DNA from: Kluyvera intermedia
Lineage (GTDB): Bacteria > Pseudomonadota > Gammaproteobacteria > Enterobacterales > Enterobacteriaceae
Direction: 5' to 3'
Length of the DNA stretch: 64,000 nt
NCBI RefSeq assembly: GCF_034424175.1
Contig: NZ_CP139986.1
Span: 3,720,001-3,784,000, forward strand
Numbering within the stretch: position 1 is the stretch's first letter; each line of letters begins with the position of its first letter. Below, one piece after another: positions 34,195 to 44,081 of the stretch. Under the pieces are notes generated by a model that saw only the letters and a list, made by a program, of their open reading frames with translations, made no database searches and was not told where the DNA came from. The position numbers and the translations under genes were made by a program.

Positions 34195-34981
34195 GGTTCA
34201 GCCCTCCTTCACGTACCTGTTTCAGGAACGGGCCAAAGCCCATCTCACCCATCCAGAAATTGAAACTGTGTTGTACACCGTTGGCGGTAAGCGTGGCGCC
34301 TGACAGGCCATCAACGGCATACAGGTCACCCTGCGGCGCAGCACCTTTCATCACTCTCAGCGCCGGTTGACCGTTATCATCCAGCACCCGTTTGCCAACA
34401 AACTGCGCACGCCAGTTTGGATTTTCGATTTCCCCACCCAGCCCCGGGGTTTCGCCCTGGTCGTAGTAGGTAATGCCTTTGATGGTACGACCGTCGGTAT
34501 CCAGTGCCACAAAGGCATACATCATCGACCACAGGCCGTTGCCATAAACCGGCAGGACAATTTCTTGTATCTGCTGCTTTTCATCTTTGATGAGGTAGAT
34601 TTCCACCACGTTGCTGCGACGTTTGATGCCCGCCGGGTCCTGGCTCGCCTCAAGCGTCACGCTCTGTTGCGGATCTTTGAGCGCCAGCCCCTGGTTAAAC
34701 TTCGCCGGGTCACTATCCAGTAGTGCACCGCTTTTTAAGTCCACCAGCCGAGGCGTCACACGCGCAGCGTAGACTTCTGCCACTGCATCGGCGGACATGT
34801 TGTCATGCATCAGCCCTGCAACTGCCAGAATATTGCGCTGTTTATCCAGCGCGCGCTGTTCCTGCTGGAGCGGTTTTAGCCCCACTGCCGAACCGGCAAC
34901 CACGATGGAGCAGACCAGGCAAAGCACCAGCACCACCAGCAGCGTTTTGCCGATGCTATCGTTACTTTTCATTTCAGCCAC
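34187..34981 (-). CDS. nqrC: Na+-NQR subunit C
   Basis: A 264-residue subunit with one N-terminal helix (SIGKTLLVVLVLCLVCSIVVA) and a periplasmic FMN domain. The covalent FMN site is the Thr of SGAT in DGLSGATLTANG. I choose GTG at 34981, which follows GGAGG by eight bases and overlaps the nqrB end; the ATG at 34972 would have poor spacing, and the open frame further upstream is inside nqrB. The FMN transferase ApbE that would load it is not encoded in this window. Confidence 0.93.
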   Translation of the reverse strand: MAEMKSNDSIGKTLLVVLVLCLVCSIVVAGSAVGLKPLQQEQRALDKQRNILAVAGLMHDNMSADAVAEVYAARVTPRLVDLKSGALLDSDPAKFNQGLALKDPQQSVTLEASQDPAGIKRRSNVVEIYLIKDEKQQIQEIVLPVYGNGLWSMMYAFVALDTDGRTIKGITYYDQGETPGLGGEIENPNWRAQFVGKRVLDDNGQPALRVMKGAAPQGDLYAVDGLSGATLTANGVQHSFNFWMGEMGFGPFLKQVREGGLNHG

Positions 34982-36212
34982 GCGACTTCCTCCGCTTAAT
35001 GTTGGCCTGCACCACCAGGTAATCGAACAGCGGTGCAAAGAGGTTGGCGAACAGAATCGCCAGCATCATCCCTTCTGGATAGGCCGGGTTTACTACGCGG
35101 ATTAGCACGCACATCACACCAATCAACGCGCCGTAGCACCATTTCCCTTTATCGGTAAACGAGGCAGAGACCGGGTCGGTCGCCATAAACATCATGCCAA
35201 AGGCAAAACCGCCCAGCACCAGATGCCAGTACCACGGCATGGCAAACATTGGGTTGGTTTCGGAGCCAATCAGGTTAAACAGGGTCGCGCAGGCAATCAT
35301 GCCAACCATCACCCCGGCTACAATGCGCCAGGAGGCCACGCGGCCAAAGATAATCAAGGCGCCACCGAGCAGAATCATCAAGGTCGAGACTTCACCAATT
35401 GAACCCGGGATATTGCCGATAAACGCGTCCATCCAGCTCACCGGTTGGCCGCTGACAACGTTCACCAGCGATTCACCGCCGTGGCTTGCCCACTGGGATA
35501 GCGGTGTCGCACCGGAGAAACCGTCAGCCGCAGTCCAGACCAGATCGCCGGAAATTTGTGCCGGGTAAGCGAAGAACAGGAATGCACGTCCGGCCAGCGC
35601 TGGGTTTAAGAAGTTGCGCCCGGTACCTCCAAAGATCTCTTTAGCAATGACGACACCAAAGGTGATGCCCAGCGCAGCCTGCCATAATGGCATGGTAGGC
35701 GGAACAATCAGCGCGAAGAGGATGGAGGTGACAAAGAAGCCTTCATTGATTTCATGCTTGCGGACAATCGAAAACAGCACTTCCCAGAAACCACCCACCA
35801 GGAAAACGGTGGCATAGATTGGGACAAAGAACACTGCGCCCAGCATCATCATGCTAATCCAGCCGGCGTCAGGGGCAAAACTGACGCCCAGCGCTTGTGC
35901 CACGCTGTAGTGCCAGTTGGCGGCAATGACCTGCTGTAACTGTTCCGCGCCATACAATTTATGCAGTGCAGGGATGGTTTGCAGCCCCACGTTGTACATC
36001 CCCCAGAACATCGCGGGGAAGACAGCGAACCAAACGAGAATCATCATACGTTTAAGGTCGATAGCGTCACGAACGTGCGCCGCGCCTTTAGTGACATGGC
36101 CCGGCGTATAGAGCAACGTCGCCATCGCTTCGTATAGCGGGTAGTATTTTTCCAGCTTGCCGCCTTGCGTAAAGTGCGGCTCAACTTTTTCCACTAGCTG
36201 TTTTAAGCCCAT
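34974..36212 (-). CDS. nqrB: Na+-NQR subunit B
   Basis: The large membrane subunit (412 residues, about ten helices) that carries riboflavin and a covalent FMN, and forms the Na+ path and quinone site. The FMN site SGAT is seen in DGFSGATPLSQW. The start is the ATG at 36212 with AGGAAGG upstream; a GTG one codon before it directly follows the nqrA stop. The C-terminal end overlaps nqrC by eight bases. Confidence 0.96.
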   Translation of the reverse strand: MGLKQLVEKVEPHFTQGGKLEKYYPLYEAMATLLYTPGHVTKGAAHVRDAIDLKRMMILVWFAVFPAMFWGMYNVGLQTIPALHKLYGAEQLQQVIAANWHYSVAQALGVSFAPDAGWISMMMLGAVFFVPIYATVFLVGGFWEVLFSIVRKHEINEGFFVTSILFALIVPPTMPLWQAALGITFGVVIAKEIFGGTGRNFLNPALAGRAFLFFAYPAQISGDLVWTAADGFSGATPLSQWASHGGESLVNVVSGQPVSWMDAFIGNIPGSIGEVSTLMILLGGALIIFGRVASWRIVAGVMVGMIACATLFNLIGSETNPMFAMPWYWHLVLGGFAFGMMFMATDPVSASFTDKGKWCYGALIGVMCVLIRVVNPAYPEGMMLAILFANLFAPLFDYLVVQANIKRRKSRG

Positions 36213-36215
36213 CAC

Positions 36216-37559
36216 TTAACCTTCCTGCTCAATTTGCGTTAATACACTGCGCAATACCGGGCCGTATTCGTATTTTCCCGGACAGACATAAGTACACAGC
36301 GCCAAATCTTCTTCATCCAGCTCCAGACAGCCCAACGCCTGCGCGCTGTCTGTATCACCGGCTAGAAGGTCGCGCAGCAGCACGGTCGGCAGAATATCCA
36401 GCGGCATGACGCGTTCATAGCTACCGATCGGTACCATGGCGCGTTCACCGCCGTTGGTGTCCGTCGAGAGATTGAACCGCTTTTTCTTGAAGAAATGACC
36501 CAGCGTCGTGCGGGTTATCGAGAATTTATTCCGCCCGGGCGCAACCCAACCGAGGAGCTCTTTTTCACGCCCTTCTTTTAATACGCTGACCTGAAGATGG
36601 AAGCGTCCGAGGAAAGCATGTGGCCCGGCGGCTTTTGTGCCGTTCAGCACGGAACCGGAGATGATGCGGTTTTCGCCTTCGAGTAACGTTCCCATCAGCA
36701 GTTCGTCAAGATTTGCCCCCAGGCGGGTACGAATTAAACGAGGCTGTTTAACCTGTGGGCCGCCAAGCGCAATGACTCGTTCGGTCCACAGCTGACCTTC
36801 GAGGAACAATTTCCCGTAGGCGATAACGTCCTGGTAATTCAGATGCCAGACCTGTTTGTTCAGGCTGACCGGCTCCAGGAAGTGAATATGCGTTCCGACT
36901 AATCCCGCCGGGTGCGGGCCGGTAAACTGGTTAAAGGTGACCTGCCCCTGCGAGTGCCCTCCCAGCTTGCCACCGCTGCTCTGGCAGACGTGTACTTTGC
37001 CACCCGTCAGGCGCGTCAGCAGGGTTAAACCGGCATTAAAGTCTTCGCGATGAGCCAGAATAATCGGCTCTGGGTCGGCGGCAAGCGGGTTGGTGTCGAT
37101 TGCGGTCACGAAAATTGCCGCAGGTTCGCTACCGGGCGCGGGAGTTTTACTGAAAGGTCGCGTGCGCATTGCCGTCCATAAACCAGACTCAATCAACTGC
37201 GCAGTAACGGCATCACGCGATAGGGTCGCCAATTCGTCAGGAGCATAGCGACTAAACGCGACGGACTCATCGCCATCGACGTCAATCACCACCGATTGCA
37301 GGACGCGGCGCTCACCGCGATGAATGGCGCTGACCGTGCCGCTGGCTGGGGAGGTAAAGCGCACGCCGGGAATTTTTTTATCTTCAAAGAGCAGCTGTCC
37401 TTTTACAACCCGGTCGCCCTCTTTTACCGCCATAGAAGGACGTAAACCCACATATTCTTCGCCTTTGACCGCCACACGCGTGACCGCGATGTCATCAATA
37501 CGTTGCTGATCGGGCTGGCCGGCAATCGGTAGATCAAGGCCTTTAGTTATTTTAATCAT
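36216..37559 (-). CDS. nqrA: Na+-NQR subunit A
   Basis: Cytoplasmic subunit of 447 residues near the quinone site, typical family length, starting MIKITKGLDLPIAGQP with the barrel-sandwich segment DRVVKGQLLFEDKKIPGV. No Fe-S or membrane motif is expected or seen. It is the first gene of nqrABCDEFM, and the operon is divergent from dpaA across a 546-base intergenic region that should hold its promoter. Confidence 0.97.
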   Translation of the reverse strand: MIKITKGLDLPIAGQPDQQRIDDIAVTRVAVKGEEYVGLRPSMAVKEGDRVVKGQLLFEDKKIPGVRFTSPASGTVSAIHRGERRVLQSVVIDVDGDESVAFSRYAPDELATLSRDAVTAQLIESGLWTAMRTRPFSKTPAPGSEPAAIFVTAIDTNPLAADPEPIILAHREDFNAGLTLLTRLTGGKVHVCQSSGGKLGGHSQGQVTFNQFTGPHPAGLVGTHIHFLEPVSLNKQVWHLNYQDVIAYGKLFLEGQLWTERVIALGGPQVKQPRLIRTRLGANLDELLMGTLLEGENRIISGSVLNGTKAAGPHAFLGRFHLQVSVLKEGREKELLGWVAPGRNKFSITRTTLGHFFKKKRFNLSTDTNGGERAMVPIGSYERVMPLDILPTVLLRDLLAGDTDSAQALGCLELDEEDLALCTYVCPGKYEYGPVLRSVLTQIEQEG

Positions 37560-38105
37560 ACTGTTCGCAGGTATCCGTTAACGACGACGTCAACGTAACG
37601 TTGAGGTCAGCGTTTTGGTTAACGAGACAAAAGAAAGGAGTGACACCGAAAACCCAATGACATTCCATGATTGGGTAAAGCGAGAAGCTAAAGCATCCTT
37701 TCTTACACTGTTTGAGAGTTACTTCATTCACATCCGAAATGCCTATTCCAGGCAGGATAATGACGTAACGAAAGTTTACCATTTTCTCCTTCCCGGATGC
37801 AGCAGTTCCGCTTTTCAGCCGGCTAAAATGCGAGCTAATACGCAAAGTACTGAGGATTCGGACAAAGATAGCTAGTGAATCATCAGCTTATCCTACACTC
37901 TGTTTTAGACGAGCCATCGGGGTCTGCGCGCAGCACAACGCACCGAGTTGTCGGGGGAATGCGATACGAAATTGTAAACGGCAAACGCTCCTCTTGCGAA
38001 AAAATGCGGTGGTGCTAAGGTGAGCGGACAAAAACAGATTTATCTGCTTTTTCTCCCTGTTGCCTCTCCTGGCACGTTAGTTATTTTTATCAAGGAACAT
38101 GTTGT
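37560..38105. other. Long intergenic region between nqrA and dpaA
   Basis: About 550 bases with no convincing gene; the open frames at 37552-37875 on both strands lack ribosome sites and recognisable products. It should carry the divergent promoters of nqrA and dpaA. I cannot name a specific operator. Confidence 0.5.
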
Positions 38106-38846
38106 ATGCGCAAAATCGCATTATTTATTGCGATGCTTTTAGTGCCGTGCGTTTCGTTTGCTGGATTATTGAGCAGCAGTGGCCCGACGACGCCAGTCAG
38201 CAAAGAATATAAGCAGCAAATGATGGGCTCTCCCGTTTATATCCAGATATATAAAGAAGAGCGCACTCTCGATCTTTTCGTCAAAATGGGCGAAACCTAC
38301 CAACTCCTTGATAGTTATAAAATCTGCAACTACTCCGGTGGTTTAGGGCCGAAACAACGCCAGGGCGATTTTAAGAGTCCGGAAGGGTTTTATTCGGTGC
38401 AGCGTAGTCAGTTGAAACCGGACAGTCGTTTCTACAAAGCGATTAATATCGGTTTCCCAAATGCTTATGACCGTGCGCATGGGTATGAAGGGAAATATCT
38501 GATGATCCACGGTGCCTGCGTTTCGGTGGGCTGCTACGCCATGACCGATTCCGGTATTGATGAGATTTTCCAGTTGGTCACCGCCGCGTTAGTGTTCGGG
38601 CAGTCGGGCGTTCAGGTGAGCATTTATCCGTTCCGCATGACGGATGCCAATATGGAACGCCATAAATATTCGTACTACAACGAATTCTGGAAGCAACTGA
38701 AGCCGGGTTATGACTATTTCCAGCAGACGCATCGCCCACCGATGGTGTCTGTGGCTGATGGTCGTTACGTGGTGAGCAAGCCGCTCAGCCACGAAGTCGT
38801 TCAGCCACAGCTGGCGTCAAACTATACGCTCACCGAGGCAAAATAA
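38106..38846 (+). CDS. dpaA: DpaA (YafK), peptidoglycan-lipoprotein amidase of the YkuD family
   Basis: A 246-residue periplasmic protein with a Sec signal (residues 1-19, ending VSFA) and an LD-transpeptidase-like YkuD domain. The catalytic motif is IHGACVSVGCYAM, with the second cysteine as nucleophile. In E. coli, DpaA (LdtF, YafK) detaches Braun lipoprotein from peptidoglycan rather than forming links. Its last 30 bases overlap the convergent yafJ gene, so the two 3' ends can pair as antisense RNA. Confidence 0.95.
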   Translation: MRKIALFIAMLLVPCVSFAGLLSSSGPTTPVSKEYKQQMMGSPVYIQIYKEERTLDLFVKMGETYQLLDSYKICNYSGGLGPKQRQGDFKSPEGFYSVQRSQLKPDSRFYKAINIGFPNAYDRAHGYEGKYLMIHGACVSVGCYAMTDSGIDEIFQLVTAALVFGQSGVQVSIYPFRMTDANMERHKYSYYNEFWKQLKPGYDYFQQTHRPPMVSVADGRYVVSKPLSHEVVQPQLASNYTLTEAK

Positions 38847-39584
38847 GCGCCATTCGCCTGGCATAATCTTGTGCCAGGTTTCATTCCCCGTCAGCGGTTG
38901 AGTGGCGATTACAGTCACCACATCGTTGGCGGTGGTCTCCTTCTGAAAATCGATTTCTACATCCTGATCCAGAAGCGTTGCGACCCCAAACGGCGCGCGT
39001 CGGGTGATCCAGTACAGATTCGTTGAGCAGAACGCCATCACGTAGCGGCCATCCGACAGCAGCATGTTAAACACGCCTTTACCACGTAACTCATCCGTCA
39101 GCGACGCGATATATTTGAACACGCCTTGCATATTCCCCGGCGTGCGAGGGTAACGCTGCGTCAGTTTGTGCAGCAGCCAGCAGAAGGCTTTCTCGCTGTC
39201 TGTTTCCCCCACGGGACGAAACTGCCCGGTCTCCAATGACTTGTAACCAGAAAGCTGCCCATTGTGGGCGTAAGTCCAGTTGCGGCCCCACAGTTCACGG
39301 GTAAAGGGATGGGTGTTTTCCAGCGCCACCATTCCCCGGTTAGCCTGGCGAATATGAGCGATGACCGAGCAGGATTTGATGGGATAGTCCTGCACCAGTT
39401 TGGCGATAGGCGATTGATAACTCGGCTGCGGATCTTTAAAGGTGCGACAACCTTTACCTTCGTAGAAAGTAATTCCCCAGCCGTCTTTATGCGGCCCGGT
39501 ACCTCCACCGCGCTGAACCAGCCCGGTGAAACTAAAGCAGATATCGGTTGGCACATTGGCGCTCATCCCGAGCAATTCGCACAT
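38817..39584 (-). CDS. yafJ: Class II glutamine amidotransferase-like protein YafJ
   Basis: A 255-residue protein of the class II (Ntn) amidotransferase fold. The nucleophile is Cys2 after removal of Met (MCELLGMS), with HIRQANRG and AHNGQL as substrate and oxyanion loops. The ATG at 39584 is fixed by the need for Cys2; six extra residues of the open frame are not coding. The acceptor reaction is unknown; gamma-glutamyl hydrolase-type activity is possible. Overlaps dpaA at the 3' end and follows gmhA by 41 bases on the same strand. Confidence 0.94.
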   Translation of the reverse strand: MCELLGMSANVPTDICFSFTGLVQRGGGTGPHKDGWGITFYEGKGCRTFKDPQPSYQSPIAKLVQDYPIKSCSVIAHIRQANRGMVALENTHPFTRELWGRNWTYAHNGQLSGYKSLETGQFRPVGETDSEKAFCWLLHKLTQRYPRTPGNMQGVFKYIASLTDELRGKGVFNMLLSDGRYVMAFCSTNLYWITRRAPFGVATLLDQDVEIDFQKETTANDVVTVIATQPLTGNETWHKIMPGEWRLFCLGERIV

Positions 39585-39625
39585 ATCACACCCCCACAGC
39601 AATCGGGGCCGAAGCCCCGTGACTC

Positions 39626-40207
39626 TTATGCCTTAACCATCTCTTTTTCGATAAGCATGATCAGGATATGGATAACTTTAATGTGGATCTCCTGAACGCG
39701 GTCGGCATAGCCAAAATGCGGTACACGGATTTCGATATCCGCAGAACCTGCCATTTTGCCACCGTCTTTACCGGTCAGGGTAATCACTTTCATGCCCTGC
39801 GCACGCGCAGCTTCAATCGCTTTGATGATGTTCGCAGAGTTACCGGAAGTGGAGATGCCCAGCAGTACATCGCCCGCACGGCCAACGGATTCCACATAGC
39901 GAGAGAAAACATATTCATAACCGAAATCATTACTCACGCAGGAGAGATGGCTGACATCAGAAATGGCAATCGCCGGGTAGCCCGGACGGTTTTCACGATA
40001 GCGACCGGTCAACTCTTCTGCGAAGTGCATAGCATCACAGTGTGAGCCGCCGTTACCGCAGGAAAGCACTTTGCCTCCTGCTTTAAAGCTGTCCGCCAGC
40101 AGGACTGCTGCGCGCTGAATGGCGTGGATATTGGCTTCGTCTTTCAGGAAGTTTGCCAGCGTATCGGCCGCTTCATTCAGTTCGTTACGAATAAGATCCT
40201 GGTACAT
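39626..40207 (-). CDS. gmhA: Sedoheptulose 7-phosphate isomerase
   Basis: First step of ADP-heptose synthesis for the LPS inner core: isomerises sedoheptulose 7-phosphate to D-glycero-D-manno-heptose 7-phosphate. The 193-residue SIS-domain protein matches E. coli GmhA (192), with SCGNGGSHCDAMHFAEELTG and GISTSGNSANIIKA as phosphosugar-binding loops. The pathway partner gmhB is also in this window at 60055. Confidence 0.98.
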   Translation of the reverse strand: MYQDLIRNELNEAADTLANFLKDEANIHAIQRAAVLLADSFKAGGKVLSCGNGGSHCDAMHFAEELTGRYRENRPGYPAIAISDVSHLSCVSNDFGYEYVFSRYVESVGRAGDVLLGISTSGNSANIIKAIEAARAQGMKVITLTGKDGGKMAGSADIEIRVPHFGYADRVQEIHIKVIHILIMLIEKEMVKA

Positions 40208-40407
40208 GAGGATAATCCTTCAGCATTAATAAAATGGTCATCGGTAGTGTAACGGATAGCGTGAAGACAGAGAAGCAAGCACCGTTCTATTCAGCGGATG
40301 TTTGGATTATTGGTGCGCTAAAAAGCGGCAACAATGTGAGCGAGGTTGTAATTACTTTGTAAACACATTGCTAATTAAAATCACATCAACTACAACCATA
40401 TCATTAC

Positions 40408-40424
40408 AAGTGGTCAGACCTCCT
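40408..40424. promoter_or_regulatory. FadR operator of fadE
   Basis: AAGTGGTCAGACCTCCT fits the FadR site (core TGGTC-N-GACC) and lies 20 bases before the fadE start, so fadE is expected to be repressed without long-chain acyl-CoA. Confidence 0.85.
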
Positions 40425-40444
40425 ACAAGACAGAGGCATTTCTT

Positions 40445-42889
40445 ATGATGATTTTGAGTGTGGTATTAACGATTGCTTTACTCGGTGTGCTTTTCTATCA
40501 CCGTGTCAGTTTGACGCTTAGCAGCTTGATTCTGCTGGCCTGGACCGCGGCGCTTGGCGCAGCCGGGCTGTGGAATCTGTGGCTGCTGGTGCCGCTTGCC
40601 ATCATCCTCGTGCCGTTTAACTTTACCCCGATGCGTAAGGCGCTGATTTCAGCACCGGTATTCCGCATGTTCAGTAAAGTGATGCCACCGATGTCACGCA
40701 CGGAAAAAGAAGCGATTGATGCCGGTACCACCTGGTGGGAAGGCGACCTGTTCCGTGGCAACCCGGACTGGAAAAAACTTCACGGCTATGCCCGTCCAAA
40801 GCTGACGGCGGAAGAACAAGCCTTTATTGATGGCCCGGTTGAAGAAGCGTGTCGCATGGCGAATGACTTCTCAATCACCCACGAAATGGCCGACCTTCCA
40901 CCGGAGCTGTGGGCTTACCTGAAAGAACATCGCTTTTTCGCGATGATCATTAAGAAAGAGTACGGCGGGCTGGAATTCTCCGCTTACGCTCAGGCTCGCG
41001 TACTGCAAAAACTCTCCGGCGTCTCAGGCATTCTGGCGATCACCGTCGGCGTACCAAACTCTTTAGGGCCGGGCGAATTGCTGCAACACTACGGTACCGA
41101 AGAGCAGAAAAATCATTATCTGCCGCGCCTGGCGCGTGGTCAGGAAATTCCGTGTTTCGCACTGACCAGCCCGGAAGCAGGTTCTGATGCAGGGGCGATC
41201 CCGGACACCGGCGTCGTGTGTATGGGCGAATGGCAGGGTGAGCAGGTGCTGGGCATGCGCCTGACCTGGAACAAGCGCTACATTACGCTGGCCCCAATTG
41301 CCACCGTACTGGGTCTGGCCTTTAAGTTGTCTGACCCGGACAAATTGCTGGGCGGCGCTGAAGAGTTAGGCATTACCTGTGCGCTGATCCCAACCAACAC
41401 CCCGGGCGTAGAAATTGGTCGTCGTCACTTCCCGTTGAACGTACCGTTCCAGAATGGACCGACCCGTGGTCAGGATATCTTCGTTCCAATTGATTACATC
41501 ATCGGCGGGCCAAAAATGGCCGGACAGGGCTGGCGTATGCTGGTTGAGTGTCTGTCCGTTGGCCGCGGTATTACATTGCCGTCTAACTCTACCGGTGGCG
41601 TGAAATCGGTGGCGCTGGCAACCGGCGCTTATGCACACATTCGTCGTCAGTTCAAAGTCTCTATCGGCAAGATGGAAGGGATTGAAGAGCCGTTGGCGCG
41701 TATCGCGGGTAACGCCTACGTGATGGATGCGGCAGCAACGCTGATTACCTACGGCATTATGCTGGGCGAAAAACCGGCAGTGCTGTCCGCCATTGTTAAA
41801 TACCACTGTACCCACCGCGGCCAGCAGTCGATCGTGGATGCAATGGATATCACCGGCGGTAAAGGGATTATGCTGGGTGAAGGCAACTTCCTTGCTCGTG
41901 CCTACCAGGGCGCGCCTATTGCCATCACCGTGGAAGGCGCAAATATTCTGACTCGTAGCATGATGATCTTCGGTCAGGGCGCCATCCGTTGCCATCCATA
42001 TGTGCTCGAAGAGATGGCGGCAGCGCAGAATAAAGATGTGAACGCTTTCGACAAGCTGCTGTTTAAACACATTGGTCATGTCGGCAGCAACAAAGTGCGC
42101 AGTTTCTGGTTGGGTCTCACCCGTGGCTTAACCAGCCCGACGCCAACCCGTGATGCGACTAAGCGTTACTACCAGCACCTGAACCGTCTGAGTGCCAACC
42201 TGGCGTTGCTGTCAGACGTCTCAATGGCAGTCTTGGGTGGCAGCCTGAAACGCCGTGAGCGTATCTCTGCGCGTCTGGGTGATGTGCTGAGTCAGCTGTA
42301 CCTCGCCTCTGCCGTACTTAAGCGTTATGACGATGAAGGCCGTAATGAAGCGGATTTACCGTTAGTCCATTGGGGTGTTCAGGATGCTCTGAATCAGGCA
42401 GAGCAGGCGATTGACGATCTGTTACTGAACTTCCCGAACCGCTTTGTGGCAGGTGCAATGCGCGTGGTTATCTTCCCGACCGGTCGCCATTACGTTGCGC
42501 CATCCGATAAACTGGATCATGCGGTAGCCAAAATTCTGCAAACCCCAAGCGCCACCCGCTCACGTATTGGTCGCGGTCAGTATCTGACGCCAAGCCAGTA
42601 CAATCCGGTGGGTCTGCTGGAAGAAGCGTTGGTTGATGTGATGGCTGCTGACCCAATCCACCAGCGGATCTGTAAAGAAATCGGTAAAAATCTGCCGTTT
42701 ACTCGCCTGGATGAGCTGGCGCGTAATGCCCTGGCAAAAGGGCTGATTGACCAGACCGAGGCCGCCATTTTGACGAAAGCGGAAGAGAGCCGTCTGCGCA
42801 GCATTAACGTGGATGACTTTGCTGCAGATGAACTGGCGACCAAGCCGGTAAAGCTGCCGGACAACGTGCGCAAGGTTGAAGCCGCGTAA
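40445..42889 (+). CDS. fadE: Acyl-CoA dehydrogenase FadE
   Basis: First oxidation step of fatty-acid beta-oxidation, FAD-dependent. The 814-residue protein matches E. coli FadE: N-terminal hydrophobic segments (about 1-60) that tether it to the inner membrane, then the acyl-CoA dehydrogenase core with FALTSPEAGSDAGAIPD, PTRGQDIFVPIDYIIGG and AMDITGGKGIMLGEGN, and a long C-terminal extension. A monocistronic gene under a clear FadR box and followed by a terminator. Confidence 0.98.
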   Translation: MMILSVVLTIALLGVLFYHRVSLTLSSLILLAWTAALGAAGLWNLWLLVPLAIILVPFNFTPMRKALISAPVFRMFSKVMPPMSRTEKEAIDAGTTWWEGDLFRGNPDWKKLHGYARPKLTAEEQAFIDGPVEEACRMANDFSITHEMADLPPELWAYLKEHRFFAMIIKKEYGGLEFSAYAQARVLQKLSGVSGILAITVGVPNSLGPGELLQHYGTEEQKNHYLPRLARGQEIPCFALTSPEAGSDAGAIPDTGVVCMGEWQGEQVLGMRLTWNKRYITLAPIATVLGLAFKLSDPDKLLGGAEELGITCALIPTNTPGVEIGRRHFPLNVPFQNGPTRGQDIFVPIDYIIGGPKMAGQGWRMLVECLSVGRGITLPSNSTGGVKSVALATGAYAHIRRQFKVSIGKMEGIEEPLARIAGNAYVMDAAATLITYGIMLGEKPAVLSAIVKYHCTHRGQQSIVDAMDITGGKGIMLGEGNFLARAYQGAPIAITVEGANILTRSMMIFGQGAIRCHPYVLEEMAAAQNKDVNAFDKLLFKHIGHVGSNKVRSFWLGLTRGLTSPTPTRDATKRYYQHLNRLSANLALLSDVSMAVLGGSLKRRERISARLGDVLSQLYLASAVLKRYDDEGRNEADLPLVHWGVQDALNQAEQAIDDLLLNFPNRFVAGAMRVVIFPTGRHYVAPSDKLDHAVAKILQTPSATRSRIGRGQYLTPSQYNPVGLLEEALVDVMAADPIHQRICKEIGKNLPFTRLDELARNALAKGLIDQTEAAILTKAEESRLRSINVDDFAADELATKPVKLPDNVRKVEAA

Positions 42890-42911
42890 CGTTGCCTGTT
42901 ATTACCCCCTA

Positions 42912-42937
42912 AGCGGAGCCTGGCTCCGCTTTTTTTT
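42912..42937 (+). terminator. Terminator of fadE
   Basis: Stem AGCGGA/TCCGCT around GCCTGGC, followed by seven or more Ts. Confidence 0.88.
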
Positions 42938-43018
42938 ATCCCATTTCCGCTAAGCCACCGAACCTCCTGATAAGGTGTTACAGTTAAAAGATGCCCTGCC
43001 CTAAAGGAGCGAATCACC

Positions 43019-43789
43019 GTGACTGGTTTGAAAATTACCCTTTTGCAACAACCGTTAGTGTGGATGGACGGCCCTGCTAATCTGCGCCATTTTGACCGAC
43101 TCATGGAAGAGATTGTTGGGCGTGACGTGATTGTCCTGCCAGAAATGTTCACCACCGGTTTTGCAATGGAAGCCGCCGAACAGTCGATGCCGGAAGAAGA
43201 TGTGATTGCCTGGATGCGAGAGCAGGCGCTGCGCACCAACACGCTGGTTGCCGGTAGCTGCGCACTGCAAACCGGACTCGGGGCAGTAAACCGTTTTCTG
43301 CTCGTGGAACCGGGAGGGCACGTGCATACTTATGATAAGCGCCATCTGTTCCGTATGGCTGACGAGCACCATCACTATATTGCGGGCGACAAACGTATCG
43401 TGCTGACATGGCGCGGCTGGCGCATTCTGCCGTTGGTTTGCTATGACCTGCGTTTCCCGGTGTGGTCGCGTAACCGGAACGACTACGATCTGGCCCTGTA
43501 TGTCGCCAACTGGCCCGCCCCACGCTCGCTGCACTGGCAGGCTCTGTTGACGGCTCGGGCGATTGAAAATCAGGCCTATGTGGCCGGATGCAATCGGGTT
43601 GGCACCGACGGCAATGGTCATCACTATCGTGGGGATAGCCGGATTATTTCACCGCAGGGCGAGATTCTGGCGACGGCTGAAGCTCATCAGGCAACGCGCA
43701 TTGACGGTGACTTGTCACTCACCGCATTACATGAGTATCGTGAGAAATTCCCAGCATGGCAGGATGCCGATCCCTTTGCGTTGGGTTAG
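43019..43789 (+). CDS. yafV: Omega-amidase YafV (nitrilase superfamily)
   Basis: A 256-residue nitrilase-fold amidase thought to hydrolyse 2-oxoglutaramate or related omega-amides in methionine-salvage and glutamine-transaminase metabolism. The catalytic triad is visible: Glu in VLPEMFTTGF, Lys in YDKRHLF and Cys in LVCYDLRFP. Translation starts at GTG 43019 with AAAGGAG upstream. Size equals the E. coli protein. In E. coli it is also next to fadE. Confidence 0.95.
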   Translation: MTGLKITLLQQPLVWMDGPANLRHFDRLMEEIVGRDVIVLPEMFTTGFAMEAAEQSMPEEDVIAWMREQALRTNTLVAGSCALQTGLGAVNRFLLVEPGGHVHTYDKRHLFRMADEHHHYIAGDKRIVLTWRGWRILPLVCYDLRFPVWSRNRNDYDLALYVANWPAPRSLHWQALLTARAIENQAYVAGCNRVGTDGNGHHYRGDSRIISPQGEILATAEAHQATRIDGDLSLTALHEYREKFPAWQDADPFALG

Positions 43790-44081
43790 CGTATTCACCT
43801 TCCGGCCTGATTATCTTTCAGGCCGCATAAAATAGTCATGATATTCAACGTGATTCTAAATTCCCTTTCAGGCTAATGGCCTCCGGTTATTAAATACGTT
43901 ATTGCATCAACTAATATTTATCTGGTGTGTGTACTTTCTGTTCTACACTCATAAAGTGGATAAAATTCAACAACAATGAGCGTTTACCTTAAATATGATC
44001 CAGCGATGATTTTTCTTTTTGGCTTATTTTGCACATCAGGTCGGGGTGGTTGTGTCTGCAATATCAATTGGAACAACGATC

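Noticed and set aside
37615..37875. 86-codon plus-strand open frame upstream of dpaA
   Set aside because: No ribosome site, unusual composition, and it lies in the divergent promoter region.
41366..42079. 237-codon minus-strand open frame
   Set aside because: Antisense to fadE, whose frame is complete and strongly conserved.
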